Part shown: positions 14,820 through 22,256 of the stretch, piece by piece
Layout of the letters: each line of letters begins with the position of its first letter
Position numbering within the stretch: the first letter of the stretch is position 1
Source of the DNA: Phycisphaeraceae bacterium
GTDB lineage: Bacteria; Planctomycetota; Phycisphaerae; Phycisphaerales; UBA1924
Length of the DNA stretch: 64,000 nucleotides
Reading direction: 5' to 3'
NCBI GenBank assembly: GCA_026126305.1
Contig: JAHCJI010000006.1
Span: 1-64,000 of the forward strand
Translations under genes and position numbers: made by a program
The notes under the pieces: model-generated
Database searches by the model: none
Told to the model about the DNA's origin: nothing
Seen by the model: only the letters and a program-made list of their open reading frames with translations

Positions 14820-16349
14820 TCACGCGTAGGGGTCGATCCAGCGCAGGCCCTCGCGCTCGCAGCGGCGGGCCATGTCGTGGCGGTGCAGGTACGAGGAGAG
14901 CAGGACCGCCGCGTGGGGGGGGCAGCGCGGCGGCCCGACGATGGGCCAGCCCCACAGCGTGTTGCCGTGGTTGCGGGGGTCGTCGTCCAGGACGCAGGCG
15001 ACGCGGGCGCTGGCCAGCACGGGGGCGATGGCCAGCGTGTGGCGGCCCGCGCCGTAGACCGCCAGGGGGCCGTCGATGGTGGCGATGGCCGCGGCCGCCC
15101 GCTCGGCGGCGTCGGGGGGCACCGAGCCGTGGACCGCCCCCGGGGCGGCCGGGCCGCCGGCCCCGAAGACGCACGGGCGCTCCAGCGGCCACCAGCGCCC
15201 CGGGCCGGCCACGCAGCGGGCCAGCAGCCGGGCGCAGGCGTCGGCGTGCGTGGGCAGGGCGTAGTGGCGGGCGGCCCGGGCGTGGGCGGCCTGGCGCATC
15301 GTGGCCAGCGCCGGGGCGTCCAGGGCGGCGATGGCGTCGGCCAAGCGGGCCGCCACGGCCGCGTCGTCGCCGTGCGGATCGATCAGCAGGCCCTCGCGGC
15401 CGGGCCCGATGGCCTCATCGGCCCCCGAGCGCACCCGCGTGACGATCGGCACCACGCCCATGGCCATGGCCTCGAGCATGGCGATGCTCAGGCCCTCGTA
15501 GCGCGAGGCCAGCACCAGGGCGTCGGCCCAGCGCAGGTGCTCGAGCATCTGGTCGCCGTCGGCCGCCGGCCAGCGCGTGGCACGGGGCAAGCCTGCAAGG
15601 GCCCCCTCGACCTGGGCCGCCGCCGGGCCGTCGCCCACCAGGCGCAGCTCGCCGGGCACGCCCCGCTCGTGCAGCAGGCCGGCCAGGGCCAGGAGCACGC
15701 CCACCCGCTTCTGCTCGTGTTCCAGGCGGCCGGCGTACAGCAGGCGGATGGGCCCCGGGCGGCGCTCGGGCGGGGGGGCGGCGACCTCGACGCCGTAGGG
15801 GATGTGGTGGACGTCCCCCGCCCGCCAGGGCAGGCGCTGGCGCAATTGCCCGGCGATGTGGTCGCTGACGCCCACCATCGCGGCCAGCACGGGCTCGTAG
15901 GTGGCCAGCAGGGCGGCGTCGAAGGCGGTGTCGCTGTGCTGCCAGCCGATGGTGCGCAGGTGGTCGCCGTGGGCAGCGCCCAGGGCGGCGGCGATGGCAA
16001 AGGCGCCCGCGTCCAGGTTGGGCAGCAGGACGGCCGGGCGCCGCGGCGAGGCGCCCAGCTCGGCCAGGGCGTCGCGATAGGCCGCCACGAAGGGGGACAG
16101 GCCCCGCCCCGGGGCGTCCAGGGGCGGCCACCGGCGCAGGTCGAAGGCCCGCACGCCGGGGGGGACAAGGTGCCCGGCCGACGGGTAGTGGGCCGGCTCG
16201 GGGTGCAGCACCAGCCCCACCGGCCAGCCGCGGCCGGCCAGGGCCCCGGCCAGGCGCAGGGCCCAGCGGACCACGCCGTTGACCCCCAGCCCCTGGGGCA
16301 TGGGGATGAGCACGGGCGGGCGGTCGGCCGGGTCGGGGTGGTCGGGCAT
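14820..16349 (-). CDS. GT4-family glycosyltransferase with extra C-terminal Rossmann-like domain
   Basis: The 509-residue protein is a GT-B glycosyltransferase. It has a Gly-rich N-terminal loop (PMPQGLGVNGVVRWAL), RLLYAGRLEHEQKRV at the start of the donor domain, and ALVLASRYEGLSIAMLEAMAMG, the donor-binding Glu motif of GT4 enzymes. The last 110 residues form a separate domain with VYGAGRHTLAIAPVL and VACVLDDDPRNHG. This resembles a small Rossmann fold found at the ends of other sugar-related enzymes. It should transfer a sugar to a surface glycan or small acceptor. The start could be 12 nt further upstream (16361). Confidence 0.82.
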   Translation of the reverse strand: MPDHPDPADRPPVLIPMPQGLGVNGVVRWALRLAGALAGRGWPVGLVLHPEPAHYPSAGHLVPPGVRAFDLRRWPPLDAPGRGLSPFVAAYRDALAELGASPRRPAVLLPNLDAGAFAIAAALGAAHGDHLRTIGWQHSDTAFDAALLATYEPVLAAMVGVSDHIAGQLRQRLPWRAGDVHHIPYGVEVAAPPPERRPGPIRLLYAGRLEHEQKRVGVLLALAGLLHERGVPGELRLVGDGPAAAQVEGALAGLPRATRWPAADGDQMLEHLRWADALVLASRYEGLSIAMLEAMAMGVVPIVTRVRSGADEAIGPGREGLLIDPHGDDAAVAARLADAIAALDAPALATMRQAAHARAARHYALPTHADACARLLARCVAGPGRWWPLERPCVFGAGGPAAPGAVHGSVPPDAAERAAAAIATIDGPLAVYGAGRHTLAIAPVLASARVACVLDDDPRNHGNTLWGWPIVGPPRCPPHAAVLLSSYLHRHDMARRCEREGLRWIDPYA

Positions 16350-16409
16350 GGCCCCATGCATCGGCACAACCGGCGCGCCCCGCCGAGCCCCACGCGCCAA
16401 CGATGGGCG

Positions 16410-17291
16410 ATGCCCCCGCGCTACGACCTTCTGGCCATCGACCTGGACGGCACGCTCGTGGGGCGTCAGGGCGCCATCTCGCGCGAGAACATGCAGGCCA
16501 TCCGCCGGGCCCGCCGGGCGGGCCTGGGGGTCACCATCTGCACGGGCCGGGTGCTCAGCGAGTGCCACGCCGTGCTCGACGCGCTGGAGCAGCAGGAGCC
16601 GGTGGTGGTCTCGGGCGGGGCCCAGATCGCCTGCGGGACGCGGCGGCGCACGCTCGACGGGCGGTCGCTGGACGCCCTGCTCATCGACCGCGTGGCCGAG
16701 CTGAGCCGGGGCCACGACCTGGCGCTGCTCATCCAGAAGGACCGCGACCACGCCGGCTACGACTACGTGGTGGTCTGCGAGGGCCAGCGGCCGCACCCGG
16801 TGCTGGAGCTGTGGATGGACAAGCAGCGGGCCAAGGGATCGCAGGTGGAATACCGCGTCAGCCGCCAGGGCCCGCTGCACCAGTGGCCCAGCGTGCGGGC
16901 GGTGGCCTCGGGCGACGCGGTGGAGGTCGCGCGGCTGAGCGAGCTGCTCGCGCGCGAGCTGGCCGGGCGGGCGATGGTCCACGCCTTCCCCCTGAGCACG
17001 CACGTGCCCGAGGGGGTGGACCCGCCCCACGTGCTGGAGGTCTTCCCCATCGACGCGGATAAGTGGAGCGCCCTCAAGCGCCTGGCCGACCGGCTGGGGG
17101 TCGGCCACGACCGCGTCGCGGCCATCGGCGACCAGGCCAACGACGTGGCCATGCTCGAGGGGGCCGCCCTGGGCGTGGCCATGGGCGAGGCGCCCGAGTT
17201 CGTGAAGGCCGCGGCCGACCGCGTGGCCGAGCCGTGCGCCCAGCACGGCGTGGCGCGCACGATCGACCGCATCCTGGGCGGCGAGTGGTGA
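16410..17291 (+). CDS. Cof-type HAD-IIB family phosphatase
   Basis: The 293-residue protein shows HAD motif I (AIDLDGTLV, near residue 9), motif II (TICTGR) and the motif III/IV block IGDQANDVAML with the GDxxND metal site. A C2-type cap lies between, as in Cof/YidA-like sugar-phosphate phosphatases; DADKWSAL is the usual K-containing block before motif IV. It dephosphorylates small cytosolic phosphates, and the substrate cannot be told. It is divergent from the glycosyltransferase. rsmA starts 3 nt downstream, so the two are likely co-transcribed. Confidence 0.88.
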   Translation: MPPRYDLLAIDLDGTLVGRQGAISRENMQAIRRARRAGLGVTICTGRVLSECHAVLDALEQQEPVVVSGGAQIACGTRRRTLDGRSLDALLIDRVAELSRGHDLALLIQKDRDHAGYDYVVVCEGQRPHPVLELWMDKQRAKGSQVEYRVSRQGPLHQWPSVRAVASGDAVEVARLSELLARELAGRAMVHAFPLSTHVPEGVDPPHVLEVFPIDADKWSALKRLADRLGVGHDRVAAIGDQANDVAMLEGAALGVAMGEAPEFVKAAADRVAEPCAQHGVARTIDRILGGEW

Positions 17292-17294
17292 CGC

Positions 17295-18170
17295 GTGCAG
17301 ACCCTCGCGCAGATCAAGGATTTACTGGAAAGCCGCGGCCTGCGCCCCAAGCGCTCGCTGGGCCAGAACTTTCTCACCGACCATAATCTGATCCTGAAGC
17401 TGGTCCGCGCGTGCGGGGTCGGTGCGCACTCGCGCGTGCTCGAGGTCGGCCCGGGCACCGGCACGCTCACCGAGGCCTTATTAGAAACCGGCGCGCGGGT
17501 CCTGTCGGTCGAGCTGGACGACGCCCTGGCCGGGTTATTAGAAGAGCGGCTCGGCGAGCGCGACAACTTCACGCTGCTGCACGGCGACTGCCTGCGCGGC
17601 AAGCGCTCGCTGCACCCGGGCATCATCGAATGGATCGGCGACGCGCCCTTCCTGCTCGTGGCCAACCTTCCCTACGGCTGCGCCACGCCCCTGCTCTCCA
17701 CGCTGCTGATGCACCACCCCCGGTGCACCGTCATGGGCGTGACCATCCAGAAGGAACTGGGCGACCGGCTGTTGGCCCCGGCGGGCACGCGCGACTACGG
17801 GCCGCTGTCGGTTATCGCCCAGGCCACGTGCGAGGTCGAGCGCCTCGCCCACCTGCCCCCGGCGTGCTTCTGGCCCCGGCCCCAGGTGGACAGCTCGATG
17901 CTGGTGCTGCGGCGGCGGGCCGAGCCGATGGCCGACCCGGTGGTGCTGAGCGCCGTGTGCGCGGCCCTGTTCCAGCAGCGGCGCAAGCGGATCGCCGGGC
18001 CGCTGCGCACGCTCTTGGGAGAACGTCCCCCGCCCGAGGGTGTTGACCCTGCGATGCGGGCCGAGGCCGTGGGGGTGGGGGCCTTGTGCGCGCTGGCGCG
18101 GCTGGTGGGGGGCCCGGACGGCGGAACTTGTACGGATACTGGTGGGGAAAACGGGCCCGGCGCGGCCTGA
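17295..18170 (+). CDS. rsmA: 16S rRNA adenine dimethyltransferase RsmA/KsgA
   Basis: The 291-residue protein begins at a GTG just after the HAD stop. It has SLGQNFLTD, the SAM-binding VLEVGPGTGTLTEAL, and the catalytic ANLPYG motif near residue 125, followed by RPQVDSSMLVL. It dimethylates two adjacent adenines near the 3' end of 16S rRNA during 30S maturation. The C-terminal tail after about residue 270 (Gly/Thr-rich) is not family-like and abuts the 21-bp array, so the end may have been altered by the repeat. TTA TTA GAA codons occur twice (17477 and 17532), unusual in such GC-rich DNA. Confidence 0.9.
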   Translation: MQTLAQIKDLLESRGLRPKRSLGQNFLTDHNLILKLVRACGVGAHSRVLEVGPGTGTLTEALLETGARVLSVELDDALAGLLEERLGERDNFTLLHGDCLRGKRSLHPGIIEWIGDAPFLLVANLPYGCATPLLSTLLMHHPRCTVMGVTIQKELGDRLLAPAGTRDYGPLSVIAQATCEVERLAHLPPACFWPRPQVDSSMLVLRRRAEPMADPVVLSAVCAALFQQRRKRIAGPLRTLLGERPPPEGVDPAMRAEAVGVGALCALARLVGGPDGGTCTDTGGENGPGAA

Positions 18171-18191
18171 GGGCCGTTCGAGCGGCCCCTT

Positions 18192-18506
18192 TGCGAGCCC
18201 GCACCGGAACTTTGCAAGCAGGAATCTCTCCCGTGCAAGCTTGCAAAGCTCCCGTGCAAGCAGGAATCTCTCCGGTGCAAGCTTGCTAAGTTCCCGTGCA
18301 AGCAGGAATCTCTCCGGTGCAAGCTTGCAAAGTTCCCGTGCAAGCTTGCAAAGTTCCCGTGCAAGCAGGAATCTCTCCGGTGCAAGCTTGCAAAGTTCCC
18401 GTGCAAGCAGGAATCTCTCCGGTGCAAGCCTGCAAAGTTGCGGTGCGGGCTTGCATTTCTCCGGTGCGGGCCCGGATCGATTCGGTGCGTGCCAGGATCT
18501 CCGCGG
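18192..18506. repeat. 21-bp tandem array III (about 15 units)
   Basis: Units start at 18213, 18234, 18255 and on to 18486, exactly 21 bp apart, with a degenerate unit at each end. Two unit types are mixed: TGCAAGCAGGAATCTCTC and TGCAAGCTTGCAAAGTTC. The second contains the perfect palindrome GCAAGCTTGC. The array fills the space between rsmA and the globin gene. It lacks clear copies of the boxes seen at 14312 and 24169, although the GTACGGATACTGGTG just before it faintly resembles the left-box end. Confidence 0.92.
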
Positions 18507-18527
18507 CCGCGGCCTTTCGGCCCCCGT

Positions 18528-18950
18528 TCAGCGGTTGACCATGAACAGGGCCGTCTGGGTGAAGTAGACGCGCAGCTCGCGATAGAGGTCGGCCTCCAGG
18601 CCCATGGCGTCGAGCGCCGCGAACATGAGCTCGAGCCAGCGCTCGGCCGCGGCGTGGTCGATGGCAAAGGGCGCGTGCCGCATCCGCAGGCGCGGGTGGC
18701 CGCGCCCGTCGCTGTAGGTCGTTGGCCCGCCGAAGCGCTGCACCAGGAAGTCTCGCAGGCGCCCGCGGGCCTCTTCCATGTACGGGGCGAGCGCGGCGGG
18801 GTCGTCGGGGTCGACGCCGTGTTCGTTCGCGAGGTGCCGGCGGTACATGGGGCCGAGGATGTCGTCGCCGGGGATCGCGTCGTAGAAGCCGCGGGTCAGC
18901 AGGTCGAAGCCGTCGCGGCCGAGGCGGTCGTAGGGGGATCGGTGGGTCAC
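18528..18950 (-). CDS. Group II truncated hemoglobin (globin)
   Basis: The 140-residue protein has the short 2-on-2 globin pattern: YDRLGRDGFDLLTRGFYD in helices A-B, FLVQRFGGPTTYSDGRGHP, and LRMRHAPFAI with the proximal histidine. These traits are typical of group II (TrHbO) globins in oxygen or NO handling. The GTG start at 18950 overlaps the stop of the upstream gene (GTGA), so translation is coupled. A longer frame from 19211 would overlap the whole upstream gene and is rejected. It is followed directly by array III. Confidence 0.9.
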   Translation of the reverse strand: MTHRSPYDRLGRDGFDLLTRGFYDAIPGDDILGPMYRRHLANEHGVDPDDPAALAPYMEEARGRLRDFLVQRFGGPTTYSDGRGHPRLRMRHAPFAIDHAAAERWLELMFAALDAMGLEADLYRELRVYFTQTALFMVNR

Positions 18951-19327
18951 GCCGGATCGTTGGCGCGCAGGCGGATGCCGCACTCGGGGCACCGCTCCTG
19001 GGCGTCGTGGGACAACAAGGGGTACCCGCAGCCGGGGCAACGCCGATCGGGGATGGGCACGAGCCATCGGAGCACCACCGGCTCCCACAGCAGCATCGCG
19101 GCCGCCGGGACGGCGTAGAAGGCCGCCATCACCAGGGACCACCAGAATTGCACGTAGGCCATCCCGCTCACATAGCCGCTCTGGGACGACTCGACCAGGT
19201 AGTAGCCCCACGCCAGCAACGACCTGGCGGCCAGCAGCCCGAGCACGACGCTGGCGATGCGCAGCGCCAGCCGCGCCACCATGCGCACGCGACCGATCCA
19301 GACGCCGTCGGGGATGGGGTGGGACAT
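18947..19327 (-). CDS. Small membrane protein with C-terminal zinc ribbon
   Basis: The 126-residue product has about three membrane segments (residues 15-35, 55-75 and 75-95) and ends with CPGCGYPLLSHDAQERCPECG, a four-cysteine zinc ribbon. Similar CxxCGYxL...CPECG tails recur in the proteins at 24883 and 38129, which suggests a lineage-typical membrane family. It is upstream of, and coupled to, the globin gene. No function is known. Confidence 0.8.
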   Translation of the reverse strand: MSHPIPDGVWIGRVRMVARLALRIASVVLGLLAARSLLAWGYYLVESSQSGYVSGMAYVQFWWSLVMAAFYAVPAAAMLLWEPVVLRWLVPIPDRRCPGCGYPLLSHDAQERCPECGIRLRANDPA

Positions 19328-19340
19328 GCGGCGGCTTCCC

Positions 19341-20459
19341 TCAGTGGCCGAACAGGTTCGTCTGGGCGAACATGCCGGATTCCTCGAAGTGGTTCACGGC
19401 CTCCTCGACGGTCGAGAAGATGCGCGTGGCGGTCTCGGTGATGAAGGGGCTGGGCGTCTTGCTCGGCCGCCAGACGACGTAGACCTCCTTGGTGTGCTCC
19501 CAGGCGTGCTGGAGCTCGCGCTCGACGCCGCTGGAGAGCCCCGGGATGCCGCCGGGCAGCTCGGGGATGTAGCTGACGATCATGTCGCTCTGGTCGATGA
19601 GCTTGAAGTCCCTCATGTAGATCTGCCCGTCGATGTCGCCGGCGATGTCGAGCACCTCCCTCGTGCGGACGCGAAGTGGCTTGCCCGGGGCGGCGCCGAA
19701 GTGGTGCGGGGCGTGGGCGAAGAACTCCTCGCCCGCCCGGGCGGCCTCGAGGGCCCGCTCGAGCAGCAGCTTCTCGTCCACGTCGCCGGGGTCGAAGGTG
19801 ATGAACCGCTCGGCCAGCGTGGCGCGGAAGGCGTCGATCTCGGCGAGCACCTCGGGCATGTCCACCACGTGGCTCATGGGGAAGCTGGGGTAGACCTTTC
19901 GCATCTCGGGCCGGCAGACGAGGCGGAACATCGTGCGCACGGTGCTGGCGTGGCGGCCGCGGCTGACGATGAAAAAGTCGCTGCCGGGCACGGCCTGGCT
20001 CATGAGCTCGGTGGCCAGGAGTTCCTCTTCGCGCCAGACCATGCAGTCCTTCATGGTGGCGTCGATCTCGTGGTCGCGGTGCAGCCGCTCGTGGACGCGC
20101 TCGATGTTGTCCACCAGGCAGATGAACAGGTCGGGCTTGAGCCTGGTGATCTGGTCGAAGTCGAAGGCGCTGAAGAGCCCGTGCCGCCAGCGGAAGGTCG
20201 CGTGGGTGTTCACGATGGCGTTCTTGTGCCCCTGGGCCTGGGCGATGACGTCCTTGAAGGCCGCCCGGCGCAGCGAGTGCAGGCGGCTCAGGGGCAGGTC
20301 GAGGATGCGCCCCGGCCGCACGTCGGGGGCCTCGGCGTACATCATGTCGCCCACGTTGAGCAGCTCGATGGCCTCGCCCTGCTGGCCGGCGAAGGCGGCG
20401 ACCTCGTCCAGGTACTTTTTCTTGTCGAGCCCGACCTGCCCGGTGACGATCGCACGCAT
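19341..20459 (-). CDS. P-loop kinase-like protein with nucleoside-deoxyribosyltransferase-like C-terminus
   Basis: The 372-residue protein starts MRAIVTGQVGLDKKKYL, an unusual P-loop of the adenylate-kinase type with Asp-Lys-Lys after the Gly loop. The first 190 residues resemble an NMP-kinase core (LFICLVDNIERVHERL, ATMKDCMVWREEEL). The last 120 residues (DQSDMIVSYIPELPGG, SSGVERELQHAW, KEVYVVW) look like the nucleoside 2-deoxyribosyltransferase/TIR-related fold. The start follows AAGGGGA, 4-5 nt upstream. The substrate and pathway are unknown; the fusion reading is inference from motifs. Confidence 0.65.
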   Translation of the reverse strand: MRAIVTGQVGLDKKKYLDEVAAFAGQQGEAIELLNVGDMMYAEAPDVRPGRILDLPLSRLHSLRRAAFKDVIAQAQGHKNAIVNTHATFRWRHGLFSAFDFDQITRLKPDLFICLVDNIERVHERLHRDHEIDATMKDCMVWREEELLATELMSQAVPGSDFFIVSRGRHASTVRTMFRLVCRPEMRKVYPSFPMSHVVDMPEVLAEIDAFRATLAERFITFDPGDVDEKLLLERALEAARAGEEFFAHAPHHFGAAPGKPLRVRTREVLDIAGDIDGQIYMRDFKLIDQSDMIVSYIPELPGGIPGLSSGVERELQHAWEHTKEVYVVWRPSKTPSPFITETATRIFSTVEEAVNHFEESGMFAQTNLFGH

Positions 20460-20765
20460 CGTGTCCCCTTCCATGGCCCTGGGCCAGCGTGGAACTGCCC
20501 AGGAAACCCGCCGGGGGCAGTGTATGACCGCCCGCCGGGCCCCCACGCCGCCCCCACGCCCGCCCCCACGGCGGCCCCCCGCCGGGCCCACGCCGCCCCC
20601 CCGCCGGGCCCTGTGGCAGCGAACTGGATCGCCCCATCGGGCGTAGCTACGCTTGAAGTTGGACGGCGGCCTCTCGACAGGGGTTCTGCTGGCCGCCAGT
20701 CTTCCGATGCGACTTGCCCTGAAGGTCTCTCTCGGATGCATCCTCTCAGGGCAGGAGTCAGAATC
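20460..20765. other. Intergenic region with C-rich tract, palindrome and structured leader
   Basis: This stretch of about 300 bases has no gene. It holds a C-rich tract (20520-20620), the perfect palindrome GCGTAGCTACGC (20641-20652) and a GGCGGCC/GGCCGCC pair. The leader hairpin listed at 20715-20757 follows. The divergent genes on either side probably both have promoters here, but I see no convincing -35/-10 pair. Confidence 0.6.
20715..20757 (+). promoter_or_regulatory. Leader hairpin touching the Shine-Dalgarno of the RRM gene
   Basis: TGCCCTGA (20715-20722) is perfectly complementary to TCAGGGCA (20746-20753). The last base of the 3' arm is also the first base of the AGGAG (20753-20757) that serves the GTG start at 20766. 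The loop contains the palindrome GGATGCATCC. Folding would place a stem right against the ribosome-binding site, which suggests a temperature- or protein-sensitive switch. Confidence 0.5.
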
Positions 20766-21134
20766 GTGAAGATTTATGTTGGTAACCTCCCGTACGACAC
20801 GAACGAAGGCACGCTCCAGGAACTCTTCGGTGAGTTCGGCGAGGTGGAAAGCGTTTCGCTCATCATGGACCGCGAGACCGGACGCCCCCGCGGCTTCGGC
20901 TTCGTCGAGATGGTCGACGATACCGCCGCCCGCAACGCCCTGGAAGGCCTCAACGGCAAGGACTTCGGCGGCCGTCCCCTGACGGTCAACGAGGCCAAGC
21001 CCCGTGAAGGCGGCGGTGGCGGCGGCGGCGGCCGTGGCGGCTTCGGCGGTGGCCGGGGCGGCGGTGGCGGCGGCTACGGCGGTGGCCGGGGCGGCGGCGG
21101 TGGTGGCGGTGGTGGCGGCTGGGGCCGTCGTTAA
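20766..21134 (+). CDS. RRM-type RNA-binding protein with glycine-rich tail
   Basis: The 122-residue protein is one RNA recognition motif, with RNP2 KIYVGNLPY at the start and RNP1 RGFGFVEM near residue 45. A Gly-rich tail with RGG-like repeats ending GGGWGRR follows. Such proteins are common in cyanobacteria and planctomycetes and act as RNA chaperones, often in cold adaptation. The GTG at 20766 has AGGAG 8 nt upstream. An in-frame ATG at 20736 lies inside the leader hairpin and is less likely. Confidence 0.92.
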   Translation: MKIYVGNLPYDTNEGTLQELFGEFGEVESVSLIMDRETGRPRGFGFVEMVDDTAARNALEGLNGKDFGGRPLTVNEAKPREGGGGGGGGRGGFGGGRGGGGGGYGGGRGGGGGGGGGGWGRR

Positions 21135-21173
21135 CCGATACCTGTCCGTCAAGCCATATTCTCAAGGGAAACC

Positions 21174-22163
21174 ATGACAACCATCCCATCTCCGACCCCC
21201 GCGGTCGTCCGCCGTGACGCCGCGGCACAGGCTACCGCCCGCGCCCAAGCCCGAGACATGGAAGACTACGGCCCGCTGCCCCTGGGGCAACGGATCGTGA
21301 ACCTGATCTTCATCCTCGTGCCCCTGTGCGCCTTTGTCTGGGCCGTCGTCTACGCCTGGGGCACCGGGGTGGGGTGGACCGAACTCGCGCTGATGACCGG
21401 GCTCTACCTGGTCACCGGCTTTGGCGTGACCATCGGCTACCACCGGTTGTTCACGCATAAGTCCTTCCGCACCGGGCCCATCATGACCACGATCTTCGGG
21501 ATCCTGGGCTCGATGTCCAGCCAGGGGCCCATCATCTCCTGGGTGGCCCACCACCGATGCCACCACCAGCACTCCGACCACGAGCACGACCCCCACTCGC
21601 CCCACGGCCACGGCTCGGGCTTCATGGGCATCGTCAAGGGCTTCTTCATGAGCCACGTGGGCTGGATGATCCTCGGGGGCCGGCGCGACCTCAAGAAGTA
21701 CGTGCCCGACCTCGAGGCCGACCCGCTGGTCCGCACGCTCAGCCGCACCTTCCTGGTCTGGATGGCCCTGAGCCTGCTGCTTCCCGCGGCCATCGGCGGG
21801 CTGATCAGCATGACCTGGTGGGGCGCGTTCCTGGGCTTCGTCTGGGGCGGGCTCATCCGCATCGCCCTGGTCCACCACATCACCTGGAGCGTCAACAGCG
21901 TCTGCCACATCTGGGGCAGCCGCTCCTACGACAGCCACGACGAGAGCCGCAACAACCCCATCGTGGGCGTGCTGGCGCTCGGCGAGGGCTGGCACAACAA
22001 CCACCACGCCTTCCCCACCAGCGCCCGCCACGGCCTCAAGTGGTGGCAGTTCGACAGCAGCTACCTCATCATCAAGGCCCTGGAGAAGCTGGGCCTGGTC
22101 TGGGACGTCAAGGTGCCCAGCGCCGAACGCATGGCCCAGAAGGCCCTGACGCGCAGCGCGTAA
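21174..22163 (+). CDS. Membrane fatty acid / acyl-CoA desaturase
   Basis: The 329-residue integral membrane protein has the three His boxes of delta-9-type desaturases: GYHRLFTH near residue 90, HHRCHHQHSD near residue 125 and WHNNHHAF near residue 275. Four hydrophobic segments surround them. These histidines bind the di-iron centre that inserts a double bond in acyl chains using O2. A GGGAAACC sits before the ATG. It follows the RRM gene by 39 nt, a pairing that would suit a response to cold. A strong terminator follows at 22212. Confidence 0.92.
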   Translation: MTTIPSPTPAVVRRDAAAQATARAQARDMEDYGPLPLGQRIVNLIFILVPLCAFVWAVVYAWGTGVGWTELALMTGLYLVTGFGVTIGYHRLFTHKSFRTGPIMTTIFGILGSMSSQGPIISWVAHHRCHHQHSDHEHDPHSPHGHGSGFMGIVKGFFMSHVGWMILGGRRDLKKYVPDLEADPLVRTLSRTFLVWMALSLLLPAAIGGLISMTWWGAFLGFVWGGLIRIALVHHITWSVNSVCHIWGSRSYDSHDESRNNPIVGVLALGEGWHNNHHAFPTSARHGLKWWQFDSSYLIIKALEKLGLVWDVKVPSAERMAQKALTRSA

Positions 22164-22211
22164 GCGCCCGCGCTCCAGCACGGCGCGGTCCACGCCGATG
22201 GCATCCAGCAA

Positions 22212-22237
22212 GCCCACGTCGCCGGACGTGGGCTTTT
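22212..22237 (+). terminator. Rho-independent terminator after the desaturase
   Basis: GCCCACGTC (22212-22220) and GACGTGGGC (22225-22233) form a perfect 9-bp stem with a GCCG loop, followed by TTTT. Confidence 0.9.
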
Positions 22238-22256
22238 CGTTGCCCGCTCGCGGCGA

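Noticed and set aside
14052..16409. Long N-terminal extension of the HAD phosphatase
   Set aside because: The frame is open upstream only because of base composition. It covers repeats and the opposite-strand glycosyltransferase, and the family start is at 16410.
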